A stretch of 52,143 nucleotides of DNA from Rhodospirillales bacterium (lineage in GTDB: Bacteria > Pseudomonadota > Alphaproteobacteria > Rhodospirillales_A > JACZKS01), in the NCBI GenBank assembly GCA_018648445.1, contig JABGRG010000013.1, positions 1 through 52,143 of the forward strand, read 5' to 3'. The notes beneath the pieces are model-generated. The model searched no databases, was not told the origin of the DNA, and saw nothing but the letters and a program-made list of their open reading frames with translations. The position numbers and the translations under genes are program-made. Shown in pieces: positions 1 to 9,514 of this stretch (its first letter is position 1; every line of letters begins with the position of its first letter).

Positions 1-1148
1 CGGCCCAGATCAGAGCCGAGATCGATGACGCCCGCAAGATCGTGATTGACGCGGGCGGCCTTTTCGTCATCGGCACCGAACGCCACGAAAGCCGCCGCAT
101 CGACAACCAGTTGCGCGGCCGTTCCGGCCGTCAGGGCGATCCCGGTGGATCGAAATTCTTCCTGTCGCTGGAGGACGACCTGATGCGCATTTTCGGGTCT
201 GAACGCATCGACGTGATGATGCGCAAGCTGGGCCTCGAAGAAGGCGAAGCCATTGTTCATCCGTGGGTCAACAAGGCGCTTGAAAAGGCCCAGCAGAAAG
301 TCGAGGGACGCAACTTCGAAATTCGTAAAAACCTGCTGAAATTCGACGACGTGATGAATGACCAGCGCAAGGTCATTTACGAACAGCGCAAGGAACTGAT
401 GGACACCGACGACGTTTCCGATGACGTCATTGGTATGCGCCACGAGGTAGTCGGCGATCTGGTCGCGCGTTTCATTCCGGAAAAAGCCTACGCCGAACAA
501 TGGGAAACCGGCGCCCTTCACGAAGAGGCCATGCGGGTGCTGGGGATCGATCTTCCCATCGCCGATTGGGCCAAGGAAGAAGGCATCGCGGATAGCGAAA
601 TTCGTGAACGCCTTTTGGGCGCGTCCGACCGCAAGATGGCGGAAAAGGCGGCGGCCTATGGCCCCGAGGTCATGCGCGATGTCGAAAAATCGATCCTGTT
701 GCAGCTTTTGGATCAAATGTGGAAAGAGCATCTGCTGACGCTGGATCACCTGCGTCAGGGCATCGGCCTGCGCGCCTACGGCCAGCGCGATCCGCTGAAC
801 GAATACAAACGCGAATCTTTCAATCTGTTCGAGGAAATGCTGTCGCGCCTGCGCGAACGGGTGACCATGGTGCTTAGCCACGTCGAACTTCGCTTCGACG
901 ATCCGAACGCCATGGAAATGCAGCCGCGCGAACAGGAAACCATTGAAACCCGCGACGATCCGGCCTTCGCCGACGGTGCGGGCCGCCCCGCCCACGACGA
1001 GGACGGCGGCGCTGTGACGGTGCGCTCGCGCAAGGCTTCGGCCGCCGTGAACCCCGAGGATCCGTCCACCTGGGGCCGCGTGTCGCGCAACGCCCCGTGT
1101 CCCTGTGGATCGGGCCGCAAGTACAAACACTGCCACGGCAAGTTTTAG
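1..1148 (+). CDS. secA: Preprotein translocase ATPase SecA, C-terminal part (cut by the left window edge)
   Basis: SecA is the motor ATPase that pushes unfolded precursors through SecYEG at the inner membrane. The reading frame is already open at base 3, so the start codon lies outside the window. The visible part begins in the second nucleotide-binding domain, with the [25 protein letters not shown] motif region including the arginine-finger segment. It continues through the helical scaffold and wing, then a variable acidic linker. It ends in the zinc-binding SEC-C tail ([16 protein letters not shown]), used for SecB and phospholipid contact. The complete tail and motif leave little doubt. 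A strong dyad follows the stop. Confidence 0.97.
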   Translation, partial: AQIRAEIDDARKIVIDAGGLFVIGTERHESRRIDNQLRGRSGRQGDPGGSKFFLSLEDDLMRIFGSERIDVMMRKLGLEEGEAIVHPWVNKALEKAQQKVEGRNFEIRKNLLKFDDVMNDQRKVIYEQRKELMDTDDVSDDVIGMRHEVVGDLVARFIPEKAYAEQWETGALHEEAMRVLGIDLPIADWAKEEGIADSEIRERLLGASDRKMAEKAAAYGPEVMRDVEKSILLQLLDQMWKEHLLTLDHLRQGIGLRAYGQRDPLNEYKRESFNLFEEMLSRLRERVTMVLSHVELRFDDPNAMEMQPREQETIETRDDPAFADGAGRPAHDEDGGAVTVRSRKASAAVNPEDPSTWGRVSRNAPCPCGSGRKYKHCHGKF

Positions 1149-1180
1149 ACTGCGAAGCCTCTAAACCACCCTTTCGGACA

Positions 1181-1220
1181 CGACTTTCCCCCCAAATCAA
1201 TGATTTGGCCGGGAAAGTCG
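1181..1220 (+). terminator. 40-bp near-perfect palindrome after secA, probable terminator
   Basis: Bases 1181-1190 (CGACTTTCCC) pair perfectly with 1211-1220 (GGGAAAGTCG), and 1192-1199 (CCAAATCA) pair with 1201-1208. The result is a long cruciform-like hairpin 33 bases after the secA stop. No clear U-tract follows, so termination is inferred from position and stem strength. Confidence 0.5.
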
Positions 1221-1242
1221 GCTGTCCGTATTCCTCCCTCCC

Positions 1243-1275
1243 CCGATTCCCCTCCGATTCCCCTCCGATTCCCCC
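1243..1275 (+). repeat. Three tandem copies of an 11-bp unit
   Basis: The unit CCGATTCCCCT occurs at 1243-1253 and 1254-1264, and at 1265-1275 with one final mismatch. It is a short pyrimidine-rich tandem repeat in the secA downstream spacer. No coding role is seen; it is probably a slippage product. Confidence 0.75.
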
Positions 1276-1317
1276 TTTCCGTCTTGTCCGCGAGTATTCC
1301 GTCTGCCTTCCCCGGAT

Positions 1318-1358
1318 TTAAACAAACGTTTGACTAATTCATTCGATCGTTTTATTTT
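1318..1358 (+). promoter_or_regulatory. Promoter with TetR-type operator for the efflux operon
   Basis: A 20-bp dyad at 1318-1337 (TTAAACAAACGTTTGACTAA, 9 of 10 positions symmetric apart from the inner flank) contains the perfect palindrome CAAACGTTTG. It covers a -35-like TTGACT (1330-1335). A 17-bp spacer leads to TATTTT (1353-1358). A regulator of the TetR family is the second gene downstream, so autoregulation of the operon at this dyad is a reasonable inference. Confidence 0.5.
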
Positions 1359-1399
1359 TGGGGCCCTGTGGAAATTTGACTGCAATCCGGGAATGCGAG

Positions 1400-1861
1400 A
1401 TGAACACGACACAATCGTCTGCACCAAACCAAAGCAACCGAACGGATGAGGCGCCGGAGACAGACACGGCGGCGCGTCCTATTCGTCCCCGCTGGGCACT
1501 CTATGTCGGCTGGTTTGCCGGTGTGTTCGGGGCACTGACTGTCTTTTCCGGCGGCACCGTTTTATTCGTCGGCGGGCCGGCTTCGGCAAGGGCCGGAGCC
1601 TACGTGCCCTTTGTCGTCGGGTTCAATTTTCTGGCCGGGTTCGCCTACATTGCGGCCGCTGTCGGCCTGGTGCGCTGGCGGCCATGGGTCAGGCCCCTGT
1701 CCGCGGCCATTGCCGGCCTGACAATTCTGGTCTTCGCAGCATTTGGTATCCATATCCTTGAGGGCGGGGCCATTGAGCCCCGCACCGTCGCTGCCATGAC
1801 CCTGCGCAGCGCCTTGTGGGTAGGCATCGCTTTTGCTTTATATTTCAAAAGGTATCGTTAA
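1400..1861 (+). CDS. Small integral membrane protein of unknown function
   Basis: This 153-aa protein has a polar Ser/Thr/Asn-rich N-terminus of about 35 residues, then four probable membrane segments at roughly 36-62, 66-95, 102-125 and 130-150. No domain is recognised. ATG 1400 is preferred over the in-frame TTG at 1358, because the TTG overlaps the proposed -10 element. Its stop directly abuts the ATG of the TetR gene, so it is probably the first gene of the efflux operon. It may be a stress-induced membrane accessory to the pump, but this is only a guess from position. Confidence 0.75.
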   Translation: MNTTQSSAPNQSNRTDEAPETDTAARPIRPRWALYVGWFAGVFGALTVFSGGTVLFVGGPASARAGAYVPFVVGFNFLAGFAYIAAAVGLVRWRPWVRPLSAAIAGLTILVFAAFGIHILEGGAIEPRTVAAMTLRSALWVGIAFALYFKRYR

Positions 1862-2578
1862 ATGAGCCTGATCGATTTGACGGAACGAACGGAAGCCCCG
1901 CCCCCGATTGAGGGTGACACGCGTGAGCGGCTGCTCGAGGCGGGTCTGCGCCTGTTCGCGGCGCATGGGTATGACGGTGTCTCCACCCGCCATCTGGCAA
2001 GCGTCGCCGAAGTCAACATCGCCGCCATCGGATACCATTTCGGCGGCAAGAAGGAGCTTTACCGCGCCGTCGTCGGGCACCAGGTCACGGAAACCGCCCC
2101 CCTCTTCGGCCCGGTTGCCGTTCGCGTGGCCGCCGGCATCGAAAAGTGCGGAACAGACCGCCGGGCTCTGGCAGAACTTGCAACATCCTTCGTCGGCAAA
2201 CTGATCGAAGCAATGACGGGAAACGAACGAATGCAAATTCGCGCGGCCTTGATCATGCGCGAGTATGCCCATCCGACCGACGCCTTCGAGATCATTTTCA
2301 AGGGACGGATCGAACCCTTGCACAAAACGGTCACGGCCCTTGTCGCGGCAGCTCTGGACCGGCCCGTCGACGATCCCAGCACCGTCGTTCGCGCCCATGC
2401 GGTGATCGGCCAAATCTTGATTTTCATGCTGGCGCGCATTGTCCTGATGGCCCGGCTGGATTGGAAAACCTATGGCCCCGAAGAATTGCAAGTCGTGAAG
2501 ACCGAAGTCACGCAATCGGTCTTGATGTCGCTAAACCTCCCCTTCGCCCAGCCTATTGCCCAGCCCGACGGAGAATAA
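1862..2578 (+). CDS. TetR/AcrR family repressor, CecR (DUF1956)-like
   Basis: This 238-aa regulator has an N-terminal helix-turn-helix at about residues 18-65. The motif runs TRERLLEAGLRLFAAHGYDG, then a recognition helix and the NIAAIGYHFGGKKELY signature typical of CecR/YbiH-type TetR proteins. The long C-terminal ligand domain fits the DUF1956 family. Family members repress adjacent efflux genes and are released by hydrophobic compounds. It sits directly upstream of an RND adaptor and permease, with 3 bp to the adaptor start. The dyad at 1318-1337 is its likely operator. Confidence 0.92.
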   Translation: MSLIDLTERTEAPPPIEGDTRERLLEAGLRLFAAHGYDGVSTRHLASVAEVNIAAIGYHFGGKKELYRAVVGHQVTETAPLFGPVAVRVAAGIEKCGTDRRALAELATSFVGKLIEAMTGNERMQIRAALIMREYAHPTDAFEIIFKGRIEPLHKTVTALVAAALDRPVDDPSTVVRAHAVIGQILIFMLARIVLMARLDWKTYGPEELQVVKTEVTQSVLMSLNLPFAQPIAQPDGE

Positions 2579-2581
2579 GAA

Positions 2582-3946
2582 ATGAACACCAAAATTCTCA
2601 AACGGTTCGTATTCATTCCGGCGGCTTTGCTGGGCGTCGCCGCTGTCGTCATTGCGGTAAAAACCAAACAGCCCCCGGATCGCGAACCTTTGGGCGAGAC
2701 GGCGACCAAGGTCAGGGTTATCGAAGCCCGCGCGACCAGTGTCGTTCCTCGCGCACTGGGCTATGGCACGGTCCAGCCCGCCAAAACGTGGGAGGCGGTG
2801 GCCGAGGTTGGCGGCAAAATCGTGCATATCCATCCACAACTAAAGAAAGGCGCGATCCTGGAAAAGGGAACGCTGCTGCTTGAAATCGATCCGGTCGATT
2901 ACGAGTTGGCGATTCGGCGCATCGACGCCGGTCTGCGCGCTGCCGACGCCAAATTGCGCGAACTGAAGATGCGGGCCAAAAACATCGAAGCCCTTGTCGC
3001 CATTGAAGAACGCGCCCGCACGCTGACCGAAAAGGATTTGACCCGCCAACGCACGCTGTTGAAAAAAGGCAACACGTCCCAGGCGTCGGTGGATAAGGAG
3101 GAACGTAACTTCCTTTCTCGCACCCAGTCCATCCAATCACTGAAGAACGAGTTGAACCTCATCCCCGCCCAGCGCGACGAACTGCGCGCCCAGCGCGCCG
3201 ACTACGCCGCTCAGGCGGCGCGCGCCAAACGCGATCTGGAACGCACCACCATCACAGCACCCTTCGATCTGCGCATATCGGAAGTCATGATCGAAGGAGC
3301 CCAGTTCGCCTCTCAGGGGAAGGTTTTGGCCACAGGCGATGGCATTGACGTCGCCGAAGTTTCGGCGCAGGTGCCCATCAGCAAGATCGCGGCGCTGATC
3401 GAACCCGGCAAGTCCGTGTCTTTCCACGAAACCCGGTTCATGGACGTGGTCAAGGACGTCATGGATTTCGAGGCCGTGGTGCGCCTGAAAGGCGGTGATT
3501 TGCGCGCCGAATGGCCCGCCCGATTTGCCCGCGTCAGCGATACGGTCGATCCACAAACCCGCGCCATCGGCATCATCGTCGCCGTGGACGATCCCTACCG
3601 GCAGGCTGTTCCGGGCATCCATCCACCATTGACCAAGAACATGTACGTCGAGGTAGAACTGCGCGCCAAGCCCCGCGAAGCGCGAATCGTCGTGCCGCGC
3701 AACGCCGTTCACGAAGATCGCGTCTATACGGTCGGAACCGATAACCGCTTGAAATCCAACAAAATCGAAATCGAACTGCGCCAGACAAATTTCGCGGTCG
3801 TGTCACGCGGCGTGTCGCCCGGCGAAAAGGTCGTCATCTCGGATCTGGTCCCCGCCGTAGAGGGGATGCTGCTCGATCCCATTGACGACGCCAGGAAATC
3901 CAGCGAGCTGGCCGCCGAGGCCCGGGGCGAGGGAGAGGTTCGATGA
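2582..3946 (+). CDS. RND efflux periplasmic adaptor (membrane fusion protein)
   Basis: This 454-aa HlyD/AcrA-type adaptor has an N-terminal membrane anchor at residues 9-25. A first biotinyl-lipoyl half (about 65-100, with GKIVHIHPQLKKGAILEKG) is followed by a long coiled coil (about 105-215) rich in Ala, Arg and Leu. The second lipoyl half (TTITAPFDLRISEVMIEGAQ) and beta-barrel/membrane-proximal domains complete it. It bridges the inner-membrane permease to an outer-membrane channel. Its stop overlaps the permease start (ATGA, 3943-3946), so the two are translationally coupled. No outer-membrane factor gene is present, so a TolC-like channel must be encoded elsewhere. Confidence 0.93.
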   Translation: MNTKILKRFVFIPAALLGVAAVVIAVKTKQPPDREPLGETATKVRVIEARATSVVPRALGYGTVQPAKTWEAVAEVGGKIVHIHPQLKKGAILEKGTLLLEIDPVDYELAIRRIDAGLRAADAKLRELKMRAKNIEALVAIEERARTLTEKDLTRQRTLLKKGNTSQASVDKEERNFLSRTQSIQSLKNELNLIPAQRDELRAQRADYAAQAARAKRDLERTTITAPFDLRISEVMIEGAQFASQGKVLATGDGIDVAEVSAQVPISKIAALIEPGKSVSFHETRFMDVVKDVMDFEAVVRLKGGDLRAEWPARFARVSDTVDPQTRAIGIIVAVDDPYRQAVPGIHPPLTKNMYVEVELRAKPREARIVVPRNAVHEDRVYTVGTDNRLKSNKIEIELRQTNFAVVSRGVSPGEKVVISDLVPAVEGMLLDPIDDARKSSELAAEARGEGEVR

Positions 3947-6900
3947 TCCGCTTTTTTGCCGCGCACCGAACGGCGGCCAATTTGCTGGTTCTGGCGTTCA
4001 TCGTCCTGGGCCTGATCGCCCTGCCCAAGATCAAGCGCGAAACCATGCCGGAAATCCCGCCGCGCGAAATCGAGGTCCGCATCCCCTACCCGGGTGCTGC
4101 CGCCAGCGAGGTGGAACTGGGCATTTGCCAGCGCATTGAAGACGCTGTCGAAGGCGTTGAAAACCGCGAGGAAACGCGGTGCGAGGCCCGCGAAGGCAAC
4201 GCCATCGCCACCGTTCAAATGCTTGAAGGGCACGATTTCGACCGTTTTCTCAACGACATCAAAACCGAGGTTGAGGCCGTCGACAATTTCCCCGACGACG
4301 CGGAAACACCCATCGTCAAACAGTTGGGTATCTTTGATTTCGTCGCCACCATCGTGGTCACCGGACCCATGTCGGTTCCCGATTTGAAGGCCTATGCCGA
4401 AGACATGAAGGACCGACTGCTTCTGCTTGAGGAAATCTCGCAGATCGATGTCGACGGATTTTCAGACCATCAGATACGCATTGAAATCCCGTTGGCCACA
4501 GTGCGCCAATTCGGTTTGGGCATCGACGAGATCGCCAACGCCGTTTCCAACCAAAGCCTGGACCTTCCGGCCGGAACCATCGAAACGTCAGGCGCAGACG
4601 TTTTGATCCGCTTTGACGACAAGCGGCGAAGCCCGCAGGATTTTGAAGATTTGATCGTCATCGCCGGGACGACCGGATCGGAAATCCGGCTGGGTGACAT
4701 CGCCAAAATCACCGACCAGTTCAAACTCGACGAGAGCAAAATTCTTTTCGACGGAGAACGCGCAGCGTATTTGGTGGTCAAGAAGACCAAGGCCGACGAC
4801 ACGTTACATGTGATCGGGGCCGTCATCGATTTTCTTGAAGCCGAACGTCAAACCGCGCCGCCCGCCATAAAGTTTGAAATCACCAAAAACATTTCGTCCA
4901 TCGTCAGCGACCGTTTGAACATGCTGCTGAACAACGGTTTTCAGGGCTTGGTCCTTGTCTTCCTGACCATGTGGCTGGTTTTCAGCTTTCGCTTCTCGTT
5001 TTGGGTCGCCGCCGCCCTGCCCGTGTCGTTCATGGGCGCCATCTTCTGCATGCACCTTTTCGGCTATTCCTTCGACATGCTGTCCATGGTTGGGCTGCTC
5101 ATCGCCGTCGGCCTGCTGGTCGACGATGCCATCGTCATCGCCGAAAACATCGCCAGCCATGTGGCGCGGGGAAAACCCTATATCTCGGCCGCCGTGGATG
5201 GCATCAACGAAGTCAAATTCGGGGTCATCGCATCGTTCCTGACGACGGTCTGTGTCTTCGGGGCGCTGGCCTTTCTTGAAGGCAATATGGGAAAGATCAT
5301 GAAGGTCATTCCCGTTGTTTTGATTTTGACCCTGACCATCAGTATCGTTGAGGCGTTCCTGGTGCTGCCCCATCATCTGGCTCACGCGCTGAAGGACAAG
5401 GTCGGCAAGGAGCCCCACCGGTTTCGCCAAAACCTCGAAAACGGCATCGAATGGATTCGCGAGAAAATCCTTGGCCGCGTCGTAGATGTGGCGATCAAAT
5501 GGCGCTACCTGAGCATGGGCCTGATCGTCGCACTTCTTTTGGGATCGGTCAGCTTGATGGCCGGCGGCATCCTGAAATTCGTTCCCTTCCCGGACATAGA
5601 CGGCGACACGACCGAGGCCAGAATTCTTCTGCCGCAAGGCACCCCCTTGCAACGGACCGAAGAAGTGGTCGCACATCTGATCGACACGCTAAAGGCCATC
5701 AACACCGAGCTTTCGCCTGAACAACCGGGCGGACAGGAACTGGTTCGCCATATCGGCGTTCAGTACAATTTCAACAAAGATGCATTTGAGAACGGCCCCC
5801 ATGTGGCGACCATAACGGCCGATTTGCTGGGCGCCGAAATCCGCACGACGAAATTCGATGATTTGGTAAACCTGTGGCGCGAGCGTGCCGGGCCTTTACC
5901 CGATGTCCTGAACATAAAATTCGCCGGTTTTGAAGTTCCCGTCGCCGGACGCCCCATCGACATCCGCCTGCAGGGCGGCGACCTCGCGCGCCTTAAGTCT
6001 GCTTCATTGGAGCTTCAGGGATGGTTGAATTCCTTCACGGGCGTACTCGATCTCGCCGATGACCTGAGGCCGGGCAAGCCGGAAATCAAGGTCCATCTGC
6101 GCGAGGGCGCGACAGCACTGGGCCTGAATGCGCGCGCCATCGCAAGCCAGTTGCGCGCGGCCTTCCAGGGCAAAACCGCCGATGAAATTCAGGTTGGATC
6201 GGAATCCATTGAAATCGACGTCCGATTGGCGCCCGAAGATCGGAACAGCGTCGCCGACCTTGAATATTTCTATGTGACGTCAGCCACCGGCAAACGGGTG
6301 CCGCTCAATGCCGCCGCGACACTGGAACACGCACGCGGATACGCGCGCATTCATCGTATCGACGGACAGCGAACCGTCACCATTCAGGGCGATATCGATA
6401 CGGCGCTGACCAATGCGGTTGAAATCATCACCGCGCTGAAAACCGATTTCCTGCCCGGACTGCATGAGCGCTATCCCGGTGTCTCGGTGTCGTTTTCCGG
6501 GCAAGACAAGGAAACGGCCAAGACGGGCGCATCGTTACGCGATGGCGCCATTATCGGCATTCTGGGTGTTTTCGTTCTGCTGAGTTTCCTCTTCCGCAGC
6601 TATATCGAACCCTTCATCGTTCTGGCGGCCATTCCGCTGACGATCATCGGCATGATCTGGGGCCATATGCTGATGGGCATCAATCTGGCCATGCCCAGCA
6701 TCATGGGATTGGCATCCCTGGCCGGCGTTATCGTCAACAACTCGATTTTGCTGATGGAGTTTATCCGCATCGGACGCCGCCGGGGACAAACGGCAGCCGA
6801 CGCGGCAAGGTTCGCCAGCCGTTTGCGTTTTCGCTCGATCCTGTTGACCTCTGCGACAACGATCATGGGGCTATTGCCGCTGCTGCTGGAAAGAAGCCTG

Positions 6901-7047
6901 CAGGCGCAAATCCTTATTCCCCTGGTCACCAGCCTCGCCTTCGGTTTGTTCGTCGGAACGATTCTGGTGCTCATTGCCGTTCCCGCGCTATACACCATAT
7001 TGGATGACTTCGGCCTGACCCAAAACATCGAAGCCGAAGCAGACTAG
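3943..7047 (+). CDS. RND family efflux permease
   Basis: This 1034-aa inner-membrane proton/drug antiporter has full AcrB-family length. Twelve membrane segments surround two large periplasmic loops (about 35-335 and 560-865). The first segment is followed by the porter domain start RETMPEIPPREIEVRIPYPG. Segment 4 carries the proton-relay pair in GLLVDDAIVIAEN. In segment 10 the lysine used by AcrB (K940) is replaced by Asn in LAGVIVNNSILLMEF, as in several non-AcrB RND groups. It overlaps the adaptor by 4 bp. The substrate cannot be predicted; the CecR-like regulator suggests hydrophobic toxic compounds. Confidence 0.95.
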   Translation: MIRFFAAHRTAANLLVLAFIVLGLIALPKIKRETMPEIPPREIEVRIPYPGAAASEVELGICQRIEDAVEGVENREETRCEAREGNAIATVQMLEGHDFDRFLNDIKTEVEAVDNFPDDAETPIVKQLGIFDFVATIVVTGPMSVPDLKAYAEDMKDRLLLLEEISQIDVDGFSDHQIRIEIPLATVRQFGLGIDEIANAVSNQSLDLPAGTIETSGADVLIRFDDKRRSPQDFEDLIVIAGTTGSEIRLGDIAKITDQFKLDESKILFDGERAAYLVVKKTKADDTLHVIGAVIDFLEAERQTAPPAIKFEITKNISSIVSDRLNMLLNNGFQGLVLVFLTMWLVFSFRFSFWVAAALPVSFMGAIFCMHLFGYSFDMLSMVGLLIAVGLLVDDAIVIAENIASHVARGKPYISAAVDGINEVKFGVIASFLTTVCVFGALAFLEGNMGKIMKVIPVVLILTLTISIVEAFLVLPHHLAHALKDKVGKEPHRFRQNLENGIEWIREKILGRVVDVAIKWRYLSMGLIVALLLGSVSLMAGGILKFVPFPDIDGDTTEARILLPQGTPLQRTEEVVAHLIDTLKAINTELSPEQPGGQELVRHIGVQYNFNKDAFENGPHVATITADLLGAEIRTTKFDDLVNLWRERAGPLPDVLNIKFAGFEVPVAGRPIDIRLQGGDLARLKSASLELQGWLNSFTGVLDLADDLRPGKPEIKVHLREGATALGLNARAIASQLRAAFQGKTADEIQVGSESIEIDVRLAPEDRNSVADLEYFYVTSATGKRVPLNAAATLEHARGYARIHRIDGQRTVTIQGDIDTALTNAVEIITALKTDFLPGLHERYPGVSVSFSGQDKETAKTGASLRDGAIIGILGVFVLLSFLFRSYIEPFIVLAAIPLTIIGMIWGHMLMGINLAMPSIMGLASLAGVIVNNSILLMEFIRIGRRRGQTAADAARFASRLRFRSILLTSATTIMGLLPLLLERSLQAQILIPLVTSLAFGLFVGTILVLIAVPALYTILDDFGLTQNIEAEAD

Positions 7048-7069
7048 ATGGGAAAAGGGAGGTTTCAAC

Positions 7070-7891
7070 ATGCCATCGCCGAAACTGGTTGCGCCCGCGG
7101 GCGCGTGCGATACCCACATGCATTTTTACAACGCCAAGTATCCGACCGCGCCGACGGCTCTGGCGACACCTCCCGACTCGTGGGTGGACGAATATAAAAA
7201 ACTCCAGCAGCGGTTGGGGCTGGAGCGCGTGGTTGTGGTTCAGCCGACCACCTACGGAACCGACAATTCGGCGCAATTGGAAGCCATGAAGGCGTTCGGC
7301 GACAACGCCCGCGGCGTCATGGTGGCGGACACGTCCACCACCGACGAAGAACTGGACCGCCTGACCAAACTGGGCGTGCGCGGTGTGCGCTTTCACATGC
7401 TGCCGGGCGGCGCGGTGCCGTGGGACATTCTCGAGGAAATGGCGGCCAGGGTATTTAATTTCGGCTGGCACGTACAATTGCAAACCAACGGCCACGAATT
7501 CCCCGAGCGCGCCGAAATGCTGAAAAAACTCCCGGGCACGCTGGTCATCGACCATGTGGGCCGGTTCATGGGGCCGGTGCCGGTGGACGACCCCGCCTTC
7601 AAGACGCTGTTAGGCTTCCTTGATACGGGAAAATGCTGGGTCAAGCTGTCAGCACCTTACGAATCGTCCGTTTCCGGACCGCCCGACTGGGCCGACGTAA
7701 AGCCCGAGGCCCGCGCGCTGGCGAAACATGCTCCCGAGCGCATGCTGTGGGCCAGCAACTGGCCGCATCCGGGCCAGGCGAACCCGCCGGACGAAGCCGA
7801 TCTGATGGATTTGCTACTTGATTGGGTGGACGGCGACGCGGCCCGCAACCGAATTCTCGTCGATAATCCGGCTGAGCTTTACGGTTTCTGA
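7070..7891 (+). CDS. Amidohydrolase-2 family TIM-barrel hydrolase/lactonase
   Basis: This 273-aa protein belongs to the COG3618 group, which includes 2-pyrone-4,6-dicarboxylate lactonase and D-galactarolactone isomerase. The N-terminal DTHMHFY motif and the late LWASNWPHPG segment, with its catalytic Asp position occupied by N or S, are typical. Metal ligands are incomplete compared with classical amidohydrolases, as in metal-independent members. GAGG-type spacing (AGGGAGGTTTCAAC) gives a good ribosome site before ATG 7070. It lies 22 bp after the RND gene and may be co-transcribed by read-through, but a functional link is not evident. Confidence 0.85.
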   Translation: MPSPKLVAPAGACDTHMHFYNAKYPTAPTALATPPDSWVDEYKKLQQRLGLERVVVVQPTTYGTDNSAQLEAMKAFGDNARGVMVADTSTTDEELDRLTKLGVRGVRFHMLPGGAVPWDILEEMAARVFNFGWHVQLQTNGHEFPERAEMLKKLPGTLVIDHVGRFMGPVPVDDPAFKTLLGFLDTGKCWVKLSAPYESSVSGPPDWADVKPEARALAKHAPERMLWASNWPHPGQANPPDEADLMDLLLDWVDGDAARNRILVDNPAELYGF

Positions 7892-7935
7892 GAAGTGGAC
7901 GCAGGAGCCCCTCTTGACGAGAGGACCGAACGCGC

Positions 7936-8430
7936 GTGAATGCAGGAAAACCAATTCTTCATTTGATCTGCGGCAAGATTGCCTCAGGAAAATCGACTCT
8001 CGCCCGGCAGTTGGCAGCGGAACCTCATACGGCTCTGGTCCGCGAGGACCATTGGCTGTCGAACCTGTATCCGGACGAAATGAAGACGGTCCAGGACTAT
8101 GTGAAGTATTCCGGGCGTTTGCGCGGCGCGCTTGAGGAGCACCTCGTGTCCCTCCTCGAGAGCGGTCTATCCGTCGTTCTGGATTTTCCGGCAAACACCG
8201 TCGGGCTCAGGACCTGGATGCGAACGCTTTTTGAAAAAGCGGGCACGGAACATGAACTGCACTATCTCGACGCCCCTGAAGCAGTCTGCAAGGAAAGACT
8301 GAAACGGCGGAATGAAGACGGTTCACACGAGTTCGCGCCCAGCGACGAGCAATGCGATTTGATTAATCGCTATTTCGAGCCTCCCACGGAGGAAGAAGGG
8401 TTCACGATCATCTTGCATCGGGCGGATTGA
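7936..8430 (+). CDS. P-loop AAA/kinase-like ATPase
   Basis: This 164-aa protein opens with a Walker A motif at residues 13-20 (GKIASGKSTLARQL). The middle LESGLSVVLDFPANTV strand resembles the Walker B region of zeta-toxin or shikimate-kinase-like small-molecule kinases. A lid-like segment rich in Arg and Lys follows (CKERLKRRN). It is the size of a compact nucleotide, sugar or antibiotic kinase; the phosphate acceptor is unknown. Translation probably starts at GTG 7936. The gene is convergent with accA, with only 9 bp between the stop codons. Confidence 0.8.
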   Translation: MNAGKPILHLICGKIASGKSTLARQLAAEPHTALVREDHWLSNLYPDEMKTVQDYVKYSGRLRGALEEHLVSLLESGLSVVLDFPANTVGLRTWMRTLFEKAGTEHELHYLDAPEAVCKERLKRRNEDGSHEFAPSDEQCDLINRYFEPPTEEEGFTIILHRAD

Positions 8431-8439
8431 GCAGTTTCC

Positions 8440-9396
8440 CTAGCTCAGCCCGACTTTGCCCATTTCGAGGAATTTTTCGCGGCGCCTGGATTTAATGGCG
8501 CCACGTTCCATTCCGGCGAATTCTTCGAGCGCCTTCTCCACGGAAGTCCCGACCGATGCGATGGCTTCCTCGGGGCTGCGATGCGCGCCGCCCAAGGGCT
8601 CGTCGATCAATCCGTCGATAATCTTCAACTGTAACAAATCCTGTGCCGTCAGCTTCAGCGCCTCGGCGGCATCGGCAGCCAGTTCGCCGTCGCGCCACAG
8701 GATCGACGCGCAGCCTTCCGGTGAAATCACCGAATAGATGGAATGTTCCAGCATCAATACGGAATTGGCGGCGGCAATGGCGATGGCCCCGCCGGACCCG
8801 CCCTCGCCAATCACCACACTGATAATCGGAACGTGAAGGGACAGGCAGGTTTCGATGCTGCGCGCGATGGCTTCGGCCTGTCCGCGCTCTTCGGCGTCGA
8901 CGCCGGGATAAGCGCCCGCCGTATCGACCAGGGCGACAACCGGCAATCCGAAGCGGTCCGCCATTTTCATCAAGCGCTGCGCCTTGCGGTATCCCTCGGG
9001 CCGAGCCATGCCGAAATTGTGCTTCATGCGCGATTCGGTATCGTTGCCCTTTTCCTGGCCAAGCACCATCACCGAATGCCCGCGAAACCGCCCCAACCCG
9101 CCGACAATCGCCTCGTCTTCGGCGAACAGTCTGTCACCGGCCAACGGGGTGTAGTCGTCGACCAGCGCGTCGATGTAATCGAGCGTATTGGGCCGGTCGG
9201 GATGCCGCGCCACCTGGGTTTTCTGCCAGGGCGTCAATTTTGCGTAAGTTTGTTCCAGCAGCTTTTCGACCTTGGTCTGAAGCTTGCCTACTTCTTCGGC
9301 GATGTTCAACTCGCCGTCGCCCGTCAGATGCCGGAGCTCTTCGATCTTGCCTTCAAGCTCGGCAATGGGTTTTTCGAAATCGAGGAAATTGTGCAT
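8440..9396 (-). CDS. accA: Acetyl-CoA carboxylase carboxyltransferase subunit alpha
   Basis: AccA pairs with AccD to transfer CO2 from biotin to acetyl-CoA, giving malonyl-CoA for fatty-acid synthesis. The 318-aa product matches the usual length. It begins [21 protein letters not shown], the family N-terminus, and carries the oxyanion-forming [10 protein letters not shown] and [11 protein letters not shown] motifs. ATG 9396 has a good AGGAAA ribosome site. An in-frame upstream start at 9492 would add a basic tail overlapping the spacer hairpin, so it is rejected. The gene is downstream of the malyl-CoA lyase on the same strand. Confidence 0.97.
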   Translation of the reverse strand: MHNFLDFEKPIAELEGKIEELRHLTGDGELNIAEEVGKLQTKVEKLLEQTYAKLTPWQKTQVARHPDRPNTLDYIDALVDDYTPLAGDRLFAEDEAIVGGLGRFRGHSVMVLGQEKGNDTESRMKHNFGMARPEGYRKAQRLMKMADRFGLPVVALVDTAGAYPGVDAEERGQAEAIARSIETCLSLHVPIISVVIGEGGSGGAIAIAAANSVLMLEHSIYSVISPEGCASILWRDGELAADAAEALKLTAQDLLQLKIIDGLIDEPLGGAHRSPEEAIASVGTSVEKALEEFAGMERGAIKSRRREKFLEMGKVGLS

Positions 9397-9462
9397 GGCA
9401 TTTCCTACCACGGCATCCGGTCCGAGGCGAAGCGTATTTTGCGTTGCATTCGCCATATGCAA

Positions 9463-9489
9463 CCGGCGGCGCGTGGAACGCGCCGCCGG
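9463..9489 (-). terminator. GC-rich 11-bp hairpin between malyl-CoA lyase and accA
   Basis: CCGGCGGCGCG (9463-9473) is exactly complementary to CGCGCCGCCGG (9479-9489) around a 5-nt loop. On the minus strand it lies 25 bases after the lyase stop and about 65 bases before accA. The U-tract is poor, so it may be a terminator, an attenuator or an mRNA 3' stabiliser. Confidence 0.6.
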
Positions 9490-9514
9490 CACAAATGACT
9501 GTCAAAAACGTGGA

